Positions 1 through 7,080 of a DNA stretch of 21,327 nucleotides are shown here, one piece after another (the stretch's first letter is position 1; every line of letters begins with the position of its first letter). A model generated the notes under the pieces. That model worked only from the letters and a program-made list of their open reading frames with translations. It was not told the origin of the DNA and searched no databases. The position numbers and the translations under genes are program-made. The stretch comes from Sulfurovum sp. UBA7648 (GTDB lineage Bacteria > Campylobacterota > Campylobacteria > Campylobacterales > Sulfurovaceae): contig DLIG01000021.1 of assembly GCA_002483605.1 (NCBI GenBank), positions 169,658 to 190,984 on the forward strand. The letters are read 5' to 3'.

Positions 1-621
1 ATTATACAAATTGATTTTGTAAATCCAAGGGATTTTACTCAAGATAAGCATCGTAAAGTAGATGCTCCCATGATAGGCGGAGGAGCCGGCATGCTTATGA
101 CCCCTCAGCCTTTGGTTGATGCTGTTCGTCATATTCGCAATAATGATAAAAATGTCCATGTGGTATTGCTTTCTCCGGTAGCTAAAAAATTCTGTCAAAA
201 TGATGCTGTTAGGCTTGCCAAAAAACCACATTTGGTTTTTGTTAGCGGCAGGTACGAAGGTATCGACGAAAGGGTGATAGAATCACAAGTAGATGAAGTT
301 TTTTCAATAGGTGATTTCGTATTGACAGGCGGCGAGTTGGCTAGCTTGGTTGTATGTGACGCGGTAAGCAGGCATTTAGAAGGCGTACTTGGCAATGAAG
401 AGTCATTAAGAGGTGAAAGTTTTGAAGAAAATATACTAGAAGCACCTGCTTTTACTAAACCTGATATTTTTGAAAAAAATTATATAATTTCAGAGTATTT
501 AAAGGGTAATCATAGTAAAATTACAGCCTTAAAAAGGGCATTATCGCTCTATAAAACACAATATTTTAGACCTGATTTATATAGAAAGGTCGCACAAAAG
601 GCATCGCATAATGAGAAATAG
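1..621 (+). CDS. trmD: tRNA (guanine-N1)-methyltransferase TrmD, 5'-truncated by window edge
   Basis: The enzyme methylates N1 of G37, next to the anticodon, in a subset of tRNAs using S-adenosylmethionine, and so prevents +1 frameshifting; it acts in the cytoplasm as a dimer. The reading frame is open from base 1, giving 206 visible residues; about 30 N-terminal residues are probably missing, judging by the usual family length of 225-250. Visible landmarks are NPRDFTQDKHRKVD, GGGAGMLMT, and the trefoil-knot SAM-binding segments GRYEGIDERV (visible residues 83-92) and SIGDFVLTGGEL. It overlaps rplS by 11 bases, the usual translational coupling at the end of the rpsP-rimM-trmD-rplS operon. One oddity: where many TrmD proteins have the catalytic Asp (in an EDSF motif), this one reads GESF. 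An ATG at base 70 lies inside conserved sequence and is not the start. Identification is secure. Confidence 0.96.
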   Translation: MIQIDFVNPRDFTQDKHRKVDAPMIGGGAGMLMTPQPLVDAVRHIRNNDKNVHVVLLSPVAKKFCQNDAVRLAKKPHLVFVSGRYEGIDERVIESQVDEVFSIGDFVLTGGELASLVVCDAVSRHLEGVLGNEESLRGESFEENILEAPAFTKPDIFEKNYIISEYLKGNHSKITALKRALSLYKTQYFRPDLYRKVAQKASHNEK

Positions 622-970
622 ATACATTGAGAGATTTGAGCAAGCGCAAATCGAAAGTAAAGAGATACCGCAATTTAGAGCCGGTGATACACTTAAAGTG
701 GCTGTAAGAATCACTGAAGGTAACAAAGAAAGAGTTCAAAACTATGAAGGTCTTTGTATTGCTATCAGAGGTGAAGGCACAGGTAAAACATTTATGGTGC
801 GCAAAATGGGTGCTAACAGCGTAGGAGTTGAGAGAATTTTCCCACTATATTCTGATAGTATCGAGAAAATCGAAGTTCTTAGACGCGGACGCGTTAGAAG
901 AGCTAAACTGTTTTATCTTCGTGACCTTAAAGGTAAAGCTGCTCGTATCAAAGAGCTTAGAAGAAAATAA
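611..970 (+). CDS. rplS: 50S ribosomal protein L19
   Basis: L19 is a structural protein of the large ribosomal subunit, located near the 30S-50S interface. The 119-residue product has the normal family length, and the body is highly characteristic: FRAGDTLKV, ITEGNKERVQNYEG and the basic stretch RRGRVRRAKLFYLRDLKGKAARI before a Lys/Arg-rich end. The ATG at 611 lies inside the trmD end (11-base overlap), so translation is probably coupled to trmD. A short hairpin 7 bases after the stop probably closes the operon. Nothing unusual is seen in the protein. Confidence 0.97.
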   Translation: MRNRYIERFEQAQIESKEIPQFRAGDTLKVAVRITEGNKERVQNYEGLCIAIRGEGTGKTFMVRKMGANSVGVERIFPLYSDSIEKIEVLRRGRVRRAKLFYLRDLKGKAARIKELRRK

Positions 971-976
971 TCCCTC

Positions 977-995
977 AGAGGCATTTTGTGCCTCT
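977..995 (+). terminator. Hairpin after rplS, possible operon terminator
   Basis: A perfect 7-bp stem, AGAGGCA (977-983) with TGCCTCT (989-995), encloses a 5-base loop, starting 7 bases after the rplS stop. The expected U-run does not follow directly; the first T-run is about 24 bases later (1019-1024). Its position supports a terminator or RNA 3'-end stabiliser, but it does not have the standard intrinsic form. Confidence 0.45.
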
Positions 996-1055
996 ATCAT
1001 ATACTTCCATTAATCTAATTTTTTATCTTTATTATTTTTAATACATTATCAAATA

Positions 1056-1064
1056 TGCTATAAT
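1056..1064 (+). promoter_or_regulatory. Extended -10 promoter for the Sel1-repeat gene
   Basis: TGC directly followed by a perfect TATAAT (1059-1064) forms an extended -10 element, preceded by spaced T-runs over 1019-1040 and no recognisable -35. This is the usual housekeeping promoter form in Campylobacterota. A start near 1071 would give a leader of about 26 bases holding the AAGAGAG ribosome-binding site at 1084-1090. Confidence 0.65.
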
Positions 1065-1096
1065 CAATAAAATTTTGTAAATCAAGAGAGCATTTT

Positions 1097-2002
1097 ATGA
1101 ATTATATCAAGATAGTGTTGTTATTTTTGCTAAATCCAGCTTTTTTAAATGCACATAGTATCTTGGATGATTGGAGCGGAGCTGCGGTCGATGAAGTGTA
1201 TCAAAGGCCTATGCATTTATATGAAAAAGCCTGCCAATATAATAATATGGAAGCATGTTATGAACTAGGTATACTAAATATACAAGAGTATATAAAGAAT
1301 CGGTCCAATGATAATGCTTTAAAGCAAGGGATCTTTTATCTAGATAGATCTTGTAGCGGGGACTATGCAAACGGGTGCACAGCTCTTGCAATGCTGTATA
1401 TAACTAAAGACTTCAAGCAAAGAGATGAAAATAAAGCCATAATGTATCTAGAAAAAGCATGCAGCTTAAATAGCAATTTTGCATGTATGGCTCTTGGCGA
1501 AATTTATGAACAGCAAGAAAAACAAGATTTTGCAAAAGCATTGATGTATTATCAAAAAGCGTGCAATGCCAAAGCCCATGAGGCTTGCGCTTATATAGGA
1601 ATAGCATATCATGAGGGCAAAAAAGTTAAACAAGATTTTGCAAAAGCTGAAGAATTTTATAGAAAATCAATCTCAATCAATCCTAATACGGCATCTAACT
1701 ATATAAATATTTTTGAATTGCAGCTTGTGCAAAATAAAGAGTTTGATAAAACTTTGAAATCAAAATTTTTAAAATATTTTAAAAATGATAAACAGTCTAT
1801 GATGTATTATGAGATGTTGGATATATTACAACTTATTTCTAAAAACAAGAAAGTCGGCTTGCAAACATGGAGTACTAGATATAAAGGTATGAAAATGAAT
1901 GAATGGAATTTTGATACTATTGATATGTGGATCAATAAAATGCACGATAATAAAATCAAAGCAAATCTCATAAAGGCAATAGATCAATTTAAAAACTATT
2001 GA
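1097..2002 (+). CDS. Secreted Sel1-like repeat protein with paired cysteines (Hcp-like)
   Basis: A 301-residue protein starting with a signal peptide (MNYIKIVLLFLLNPAFLNA, likely cleaved after LNA), so it should be periplasmic or secreted. Residues 40-190 hold Sel1-like repeats of about 36 residues (alpha-helical solenoid). Four cysteine pairs stand exactly eight residues apart: C46/C54, C86/C94, C122/C130 and C156/C164. In the Helicobacter Hcp proteins such pairs form a disulphide within each repeat, and the same is inferred here. Residues 200-301 have no cysteines and no recognised domain. A 20-base stretch is repeated exactly at a 108-base (36-codon) offset within two repeats. The start is supported by AAGAGAG six bases upstream and its own promoter; the stop is the only TGA used by a complete gene here. 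Such proteins often serve in host interaction or protein scaffolding, but the actual role cannot be read from the sequence. It converges on the patatin gene with an 11-base gap. Confidence 0.85.
   Translation: MNYIKIVLLFLLNPAFLNAHSILDDWSGAAVDEVYQRPMHLYEKACQYNNMEACYELGILNIQEYIKNRSNDNALKQGIFYLDRSCSGDYANGCTALAMLYITKDFKQRDENKAIMYLEKACSLNSNFACMALGEIYEQQEKQDFAKALMYYQKACNAKAHEACAYIGIAYHEGKKVKQDFAKAEEFYRKSISINPNTASNYINIFELQLVQNKEFDKTLKSKFLKYFKNDKQSMMYYEMLDILQLISKNKKVGLQTWSTRYKGMKMNEWNFDTIDMWINKMHDNKIKANLIKAIDQFKNY
1520..1647 (+). repeat. 20-bp perfect direct repeat within Sel1 repeats
   Basis: AAACAAGATTTTGCAAAAGC occurs at 1520-1539 and again at 1628-1647. The offset is 108 bases, exactly one 36-residue Sel1 unit, and both copies encode KQDFAKA. 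Neighbouring codons differ, so this is either recent unit duplication or gene conversion. It is a plausible site for loss or gain of one repeat by recombination. Confidence 0.8.
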
Positions 2003-2013
2003 GAATAATTTAT

Positions 2014-4245
2014 TTATGGTTTTTTGTCAAACGTTTTTCCTAAAAAGAAATAGATATTGCCGTTCCCTTCTTCATTGATCCCAAATCCTAATTGCGCCGG
2101 GCCAATAGGAGTTTGAATGGCGCCAAAAATACTGCTTGCGTATTTTATATTATCGTTACCTACATCCTTGAACCTATCCCATACATCCCCAGCTTCTGCT
2201 GATACTCCGATCATTAGCGGTTTTCCTAGAAGTGCAAAAGGCGTCATATATCTATATGTGGCACTGCCAAAAAGAAGATAATTACCTATAAATTGATCTT
2301 TTTCGTATCCGGATAGATGATGATACCCTCCAAGTTTAAACGGAGATAGATATAAAGAATCGTTACTATGATATCCTCCGGCCTCAAAACGGAATTCAAG
2401 CGATTGATCATCTATTTGCAAAGCATAAATTCCCAGAAGTCCTCCTTGCGCGCGCAGTATACCGTTTTCTTTGTATGGAGTGACATTTGTATATAAATGT
2501 AAAAAATATCCATCGGTAGGTATATAAATATCATTTAATTGATCGAATGTAATATCGGCATTTAGCGTAAAATAATTATTTGTTTCATCCGGTATAGGCA
2601 AAGAAGGGTTTAGCAGATTTCCATTTAAGTCATTTCTTTTAAATGACGCACCAACGCTCCATTCTCCTATATTGCTTATGTTTTTGCCTATATCCAACTT
2701 CAAAGATTGGCGATTTATTTTAAAATCTGATGCAACTTTGGATTCTCCGTCTATGTAAGCATAATTTTTCCCATATTCAAGAGCAATCTCAGGACGTATA
2801 AACCAGTTTGGCATTCCAGGCAGTGGTTGATTGAATTCAGAGATAAAAATGGAGGAACTGCTAAAAGTCATATAGTTTCTCCACTCGCCTCCCCATTTGT
2901 TTATCCATGGATTTTCATGAGATAAGTAAAAAGCGATATTATGGTTAATGATCGAGTCACTTGCTATTTCCAACCCTAAATGAAAAGTGTTGTTAGAATG
3001 ATTTTTAAATTCTACATTATATATAAGATCATAACCGTCATTTTCACGGATTACATCATAAGTTGCAGATTTGACCCTGTTTGTGTCTAGAATTTTTGTG
3101 ATGTCTTTATTTATTGAATTTATTGAAAACAAATCGCCTTTTTTTGTTGATATGGTATTGGTAAGTGTGTTTATATATAGATCGTTATTTGTTTTAATTT
3201 GAATATTTTTAATGATCGACATTGGTTCCATGTATATCTTGTTTTTAGATGATTGTAAATTGCGGTGTTTTGTCGCTTTGGCAATGTCTGATATTTTATT
3301 TTTTAACTTTGGATTGTTTTGTATCGTTTCATACCCATATTGTATTGTTTCATCGATCTTGTCAAATTCTAGATTTTTTACATCTTTGGCATCTACAAAA
3401 ATATAAATATCTTGACCCTTTAATGTTTTGAGATTTCTATCGACATTTTCCTGTACTAAAAAATTCAATATTTGCTCAGAAACATTAACCATATTTTTGA
3501 TTTTCTCTTCAGGAAGAATACCTGTACTTACATTTACTGCAATTATATGATCAGCTTTCATCTCTTTGGCAACTTCTATTGGCAGATTGCTTGAGAGCAT
3601 ACCGTCAGTTAAGAGTTTACCGTCTAACTTTACAGGAGAAAAAACAGCAGGTATTGCCATGCTGGCACGTGAGACTTGTGCTAGTTTGCCTCTGGATAGT
3701 ACCACTTTTTTACCCGTGGCTAAATCAGTTGCTACGGCACGAAACTTGATCGGCAGTTGGTCAAAGTTGATATCAAATGGATATTTTTCAAATAATATAC
3801 GTAAAGATTCATCCAGCCTCATGCTGCTTATGATGGATTCAGGCAGCTCAACCGTACCGTTTTTTGTAAGATTAATATTAAATATATTATTACTATTGTA
3901 CTCCAAGTCTCTTTGGTATTGCGATCTTTCTTTTCTGTTTGGTTTGTCGTAAAGTATTTTGTTAAAATTCATATCCTCGATACGTTTTGCAATCTCATCT
4001 ATAGGCATACCGGTAGCATATAATCCTCCGATTAATGCTCCGGCACTTGTGCCGACTATGCAATCTGGCTTGATGTGCCGTTCTTCTAAAGCGCGCAATA
4101 CTCCCAAATGCGCCAACCCTCTAGCTCCTCCGCCAGAGAGAACTAAACATATTTTTGGATGTTTTGAAGTTTTGATATTAGAAGAGGCGAATGCAATGCC
4201 AATAATAATAGTAAAAATAATCGAGCTCAAGTATTTTATTGACAT
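2014..4245 (-). CDS. Type Vd patatin-like autotransporter phospholipase (PlpD-like): patatin + POTRA + Omp85-type barrel
   Basis: A secreted lipid acyl-hydrolase that should export its own catalytic domain across the outer membrane. Numbered from the ATG at 4245 (743 residues): signal peptide about 1-21; patatin domain about 30-290 with oxyanion loop GGGARG (38-43), nucleophile motif GTSAG (65-69, Ser67) and the Asp of DG (Asp214), so the Ser/Asp dyad is intact; one POTRA-like segment about 343-418; then an amphipathic beta-rich region to the C-terminus with Gly/aromatic strands, as in the Omp85 superfamily. The order and length match PlpD of Pseudomonas aeruginosa and FplA of Fusobacterium. 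A TTG at 4251 is in frame, but AAGAGG (4258-4253) is spaced seven bases from the ATG at 4245 and only one base from the TTG, so the ATG is preferred. It is divergent from lolD. Substrate (phospholipid type) and whether the passenger is released are not visible. Confidence 0.9.
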   Translation of the reverse strand: MSIKYLSSIIFTIIIGIAFASSNIKTSKHPKICLVLSGGGARGLAHLGVLRALEERHIKPDCIVGTSAGALIGGLYATGMPIDEIAKRIEDMNFNKILYDKPNRKERSQYQRDLEYNSNNIFNINLTKNGTVELPESIISSMRLDESLRILFEKYPFDINFDQLPIKFRAVATDLATGKKVVLSRGKLAQVSRASMAIPAVFSPVKLDGKLLTDGMLSSNLPIEVAKEMKADHIIAVNVSTGILPEEKIKNMVNVSEQILNFLVQENVDRNLKTLKGQDIYIFVDAKDVKNLEFDKIDETIQYGYETIQNNPKLKNKISDIAKATKHRNLQSSKNKIYMEPMSIIKNIQIKTNNDLYINTLTNTISTKKGDLFSINSINKDITKILDTNRVKSATYDVIRENDGYDLIYNVEFKNHSNNTFHLGLEIASDSIINHNIAFYLSHENPWINKWGGEWRNYMTFSSSSIFISEFNQPLPGMPNWFIRPEIALEYGKNYAYIDGESKVASDFKINRQSLKLDIGKNISNIGEWSVGASFKRNDLNGNLLNPSLPIPDETNNYFTLNADITFDQLNDIYIPTDGYFLHLYTNVTPYKENGILRAQGGLLGIYALQIDDQSLEFRFEAGGYHSNDSLYLSPFKLGGYHHLSGYEKDQFIGNYLLFGSATYRYMTPFALLGKPLMIGVSAEAGDVWDRFKDVGNDNIKYASSIFGAIQTPIGPAQLGFGINEEGNGNIYFFLGKTFDKKP

Positions 4246-4271
4246 ATCCAATCCTCTTGAATAATAATTTT

Positions 4272-4308
4272 TTATGATATAGAAAAATATCTTAAATATA
4301 TATCATAA
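4272..4308. repeat. 10-bp perfect inverted repeat in the patatin/lolD divergent region
   Basis: TTATGATATA (4272-4281) and its exact reverse complement TATATCATAA (4299-4308) are separated by 17 bases, in the 133-base region between the two divergent genes. Centre-to-centre spacing is 27 bases. It could be a split operator for a dimeric regulator or a chance match in very AT-rich DNA. It lies upstream of the lolD -10 box and just upstream of the patatin start. Confidence 0.4.
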
Positions 4309-4349
4309 GCATATATTTTATTATTTTATTTTGTATTTTATCACTACTA

Positions 4350-4358
4350 TGTTATAAT
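4350..4358 (+). promoter_or_regulatory. Extended -10 promoter for lolD
   Basis: TGT followed by a perfect TATAAT (4353-4358) with T-rich runs spaced over 4311-4340 upstream and no -35. A start near 4365 gives a very short leader that just includes the AAAAGG site at 4365-4370 ahead of the TTG start codon at 4379. Confidence 0.65.
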
Positions 4359-4378
4359 CTGCAAAAAAGGTTTAGCTA

Positions 4379-5029
4379 TTGGAATTAATTAAAGCTAAAA
4401 ATCTTTATCACTCTTTTGATTACCCTTTATTTAATGGGGTTGATTTTAAACTTCATTCATCACAAAGTGTTGCAATAGTAGGCAAAAGCGGAAGCGGAAA
4501 ATCTACGCTGCTTCATATACTTTCTGCGTTCCTTGCTCCTAAAAAAGGAGAGGTGACTATATTGGATCAAAGAATAGATGAATTAAGTTCGTCTCAAATA
4601 GATCAAATGCGCCGTTTTGAGCTAGGAATGATCTTTCAATTCCATCATCTTTTCAAAGGAATGAAAGCTATTGAAAATATAGAAATCGCCACTATACTTT
4701 CAAATTCTACTGTAGATATGGCTTTGCTCGAAAAGCTCGAAATTGCATCACTAATGAATCAAAAGACATCTGAACTCTCCGGCGGTCAGCAGCAGAGGGT
4801 TTCTATTGCCAGAGTGCTTAGCAAAAAACCAAAAATAATATTTGCCGATGAGCCTACAGGGAATCTAGATAAAGAAACGGCAAATCTGGTCATGAATGTA
4901 TTGAAAGATTATGTGCAAAAAGAAAATGCCGGACTTGTGGTCGTAACTCATGATAAAGATGTCGCAAAGATATGCGACAAAATATTTGTATTGGAAAATC
5001 AAAGCTTAAAAGAAATTACTTCGATTTAG
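4379..5029 (+). CDS. lolD: ABC transporter ATP-binding subunit, LolD-like
   Basis: An ATPase subunit of the MacB/LolCDE/FtsE class; LolD powers release of lipoproteins from the inner membrane to the carrier LolA. The 216-residue length is typical. All ATPase motifs are intact: Walker A GKSGSGKST (35-43), Q-loop Gln87, signature LSGGQQQR (133-140), Walker B IIFADEPT (153-160), D-loop GNLD, and switch His191. No membrane subunit (LolC/E or FtsX) is adjacent, so the partner must be elsewhere and the exact transporter is an inference; FtsE or another export ATPase of this class is possible. The start is TTG: no ATG or GTG lies between it and conserved sequence, and AAAAGG is spaced eight bases upstream. 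Its own extended -10 promoter stands at 4350-4358. It converges on prfB. Confidence 0.8.
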   Translation: MELIKAKNLYHSFDYPLFNGVDFKLHSSQSVAIVGKSGSGKSTLLHILSAFLAPKKGEVTILDQRIDELSSSQIDQMRRFELGMIFQFHHLFKGMKAIENIEIATILSNSTVDMALLEKLEIASLMNQKTSELSGGQQQRVSIARVLSKKPKIIFADEPTGNLDKETANLVMNVLKDYVQKENAGLVVVTHDKDVAKICDKIFVLENQSLKEITSI

Positions 5030-5057
5030 CGATAAGCCTAGCATAATTCTCTGGTTT

Positions 5058-5073
5058 CACCTCTCCTGAGGTG
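5058..5073. terminator. Hairpin between convergent lolD and prfB
   Basis: A 6-bp perfect stem CACCTC (5058-5063) / GAGGTG (5068-5073) with loop TCCT sits in the 59-base gap between the two convergent stops. No T-run follows it on either strand, so it may be a weak bidirectional terminator or only an RNA 3'-end structure. Confidence 0.35.
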
Positions 5074-5088
5074 GGCACATATAAACCC

Positions 5089-6183
5089 TTACTTCGCCTG
5101 AGATATCAAAACACCTTCTAGAAGTGCGTCTATATCTCCATCCAGAATACCATCTACATTTGAAAAGGCTTGGTTGCTTCTAGAATCCTTTACCTGCTGA
5201 TAAGGAGCTAAGACATAAGATCTGATCTGGTGTCCCCATCCGATCTCGCTTTTTTCGATACCGTCGATCTCAGCTTGTTTTTTTGCCATTTCATATTCAT
5301 ATAATCTTGACTTTAGCATTTTCATCGCACTTGCTTTATTTTTATGCTGGCTTCTGTCGTTTTGGCACTGGACCACGATATTTGTAGGTATATGAGTGAT
5401 CCTAATAGCAGATTCCGTTTTGTTGACATGCTGTCCGCCTGCGCCGCTTGCGCGGTATGTATCTATGCGGATGTCTTTGTCTTCTATGACTATATCTACA
5501 TCGTCTTCTATCTCAGGGCTTACCATGACTGATGTGAATGATGTATGTCTTTTGGCATTACTGTCAAACGGGCTGATGCGCACAAGCCTGTGTATGCCGT
5601 TTTCTACCTTTAGATAACCGTATGCATTTTCACCTTTGATGATAAATGTGGCATCTTTTATCCCTGCTTCTTCGCCGGCTTGATAGTCAAGTTCTTCTAC
5701 TTTGAAATCATGTCTTTCAGCCCATCTGAGATACATCCTATAAAGCATGCTTGCCCAATCTTGGGATTCTGTTCCTCCTGCGCCTGGGTGGATAGTTACT
5801 ATGGCATTGGCGCTGTCGTGTTTGCCGCTTAGCATCATTTCTATTTCCAGGGCATGTACGATAGTTTCAAGATTCGGAGCATCTTCATAAAGCATCTCCA
5901 GAGTATCTTCATCTTTTTCTGATTTTGCAAGCTCGAAATATTCTATACCGTCTTTGAGTGCATTATTGGCTTTATTGTATTTTTCTAGCATTCTTTCTGT
6001 TCTGGTTTTTTCTTGGGCTATTTTGGCTGCATTATCGCTGTCATTCCAAAAATTTGCATCTTGCTGCATGGCTTCTATTTCATTTAATCTGTTTTGTAAT
6101 ATTTGCGGTTTTACAATGTGAGTAATGTTATCCATCTTAATAGAAAGTGATTTGAGCATTTCACTATATTCGTATGCATCCAT
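5089..6183 (-). CDS. prfB: Peptide chain release factor 2 (RF2)
   Basis: RF2 recognises UAA and UGA stop codons on the ribosome and triggers release of the finished protein. The 364-residue product has the normal length. The decisive stop-reading motif SPF is at 204-206 (ISPFDSNAKRHTSF) and the catalytic GGQ at 249-251 (RASGAGGQHVNKTES), whose Gln is normally methylated. SPF rather than the RF1 motif PxT makes this RF2. The reading frame is continuous from the start, with no in-frame UGA and no CUUUGA slip site near codon 25, so the autoregulatory frameshift known in E. coli prfB is absent. The start is MDAYEYSEML at 6183; a possible AGGA site lies upstream with long spacing. It is divergent from panC across 72 bases and convergent with lolD. 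Confidence 0.97.
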   Translation of the reverse strand: MDAYEYSEMLKSLSIKMDNITHIVKPQILQNRLNEIEAMQQDANFWNDSDNAAKIAQEKTRTERMLEKYNKANNALKDGIEYFELAKSEKDEDTLEMLYEDAPNLETIVHALEIEMMLSGKHDSANAIVTIHPGAGGTESQDWASMLYRMYLRWAERHDFKVEELDYQAGEEAGIKDATFIIKGENAYGYLKVENGIHRLVRISPFDSNAKRHTSFTSVMVSPEIEDDVDIVIEDKDIRIDTYRASGAGGQHVNKTESAIRITHIPTNIVVQCQNDRSQHKNKASAMKMLKSRLYEYEMAKKQAEIDGIEKSEIGWGHQIRSYVLAPYQQVKDSRSNQAFSNVDGILDGDIDALLEGVLISQAK

Positions 6184-6213
6184 AAGGTTATTTTTCCTAG
6201 TCTTATAATAATT

Positions 6214-6222
6214 TGGTATTAT
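6214..6222 (+). promoter_or_regulatory. Probable extended -10 promoter for panC
   Basis: TGG followed by TATTAT (6217-6222; five of six bases match TATAAT) lies in the 72-base prfB/panC divergent gap. A start near 6229 would give a leader of about 27 bases with GAGG at 6246-6249, six bases before the panC ATG. Confidence 0.45.
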
Positions 6223-6255
6223 TTTACCAAAATATACTACAAGCCGAGGTTAGAG

Positions 6256-7080
6256 ATGGTTATTGTTCGCACAATAGACGAATTTATGCAATCAAGAAAA
6301 AAGCTAAATGGAAGCGTTGGTTTTGTGCCTACTATGGGAGCTTTGCATAAAGGCCATTTATCTCTTATCAATAAAGCCAAAGAAGAAAATGAGTTTGTTA
6401 TCGTTTCAATTTTTGTAAATCCTACACAGTTTTTGGAAGGAGAGGATCTAGATAAATACCCGCGAAAAGAAGAAGCAGATATGGAAATTTGCCGTTTGGC
6501 CGGAGTCGATATCTTGTTTATGCCTACAGTTGATCAAATGTACAGTGAAGATGAATTAATGTTGGCAGCCCCAAAAGTAAGAGGATATATATTGGAGGGA
6601 GAAAAAAGGCCGGGGCATTTTGACGGGATGCTTCAGATTGTTATGAAACTACTTAACCTGACCCATCCGCAAAAAGCATATTTTGGCAAAAAAGATGCTC
6701 AACAATTGATACTTATAACACAAATGGCAAAAGATTATTTTATGTCTTGCAAGATCGTACCATGCGATATCGTACGCGATAATGATGGATTGGCACTTAG
6801 CAGTAGAAATATATATTTAAACAATGAGGACAGACAAAAAGCACTCAGTTTGTCCCGTTCATTGCAAAAAGCAACACAGTTTGTGATGGCAGGTGAAAAA
6901 AATACAGAAAAGATAACCGAAGCTATGCGACAAACTCTATCTCCAGTGGACAAAATAGAGTATATTGCTATTCTAAGCAGAAGTTTTGAGCCCATTGATG
7001 AAATTATTCTGCAAGACACCATCATTTTGGTAGCAGCCTTTGTCGGTAAAACAAGACTGATCGATAATGTATGGATCTAA
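6256..7080 (+). CDS. panC: Pantothenate synthetase
   Basis: This cytoplasmic enzyme joins pantoate and beta-alanine using ATP (via pantoyl-adenylate), the last step to pantothenate, the precursor of coenzyme A. The 274-residue protein shows the nucleotidyltransferase HIGH-type motif in PTMGALHKGH (25-34), VNPTQF (54-59), the pantoate-site FGKKDAQQ (143-150) and the KMSKS-equivalent LSSRN (181-185). GAGG is spaced six bases before the ATG at 6256. The usual partners panB and panD are not nearby. Its stop codon at 7078-7080 directly abuts the stop codon of the convergent ftsI, with no bases between. Confidence 0.96.
   Translation: MVIVRTIDEFMQSRKKLNGSVGFVPTMGALHKGHLSLINKAKEENEFVIVSIFVNPTQFLEGEDLDKYPRKEEADMEICRLAGVDILFMPTVDQMYSEDELMLAAPKVRGYILEGEKRPGHFDGMLQIVMKLLNLTHPQKAYFGKKDAQQLILITQMAKDYFMSCKIVPCDIVRDNDGLALSSRNIYLNNEDRQKALSLSRSLQKATQFVMAGEKNTEKITEAMRQTLSPVDKIEYIAILSRSFEPIDEIILQDTIILVAAFVGKTRLIDNVWI

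Noticed and set aside
1991..2025. A-run/T-run hairpin (AAAAAC/GTTTTT) between the Sel1 and patatin genes as a bidirectional terminator
   Set aside because: The stem is almost only A-T pairs with a 22-base loop and lies inside both coding ends; too weak to call.
3566..4264. Plus-strand open frames of 128 and 101 codons opposite the patatin gene
   Set aside because: They mirror the patatin catalytic domain, which has clear motifs on the minus strand; they have no family features or ribosome-binding sites that I can see.
4379..6183. A peptide-release/ABC stress module from lolD and prfB
   Set aside because: The genes are convergent, separated by a hairpin, and both are housekeeping genes; adjacency carries no functional signal.
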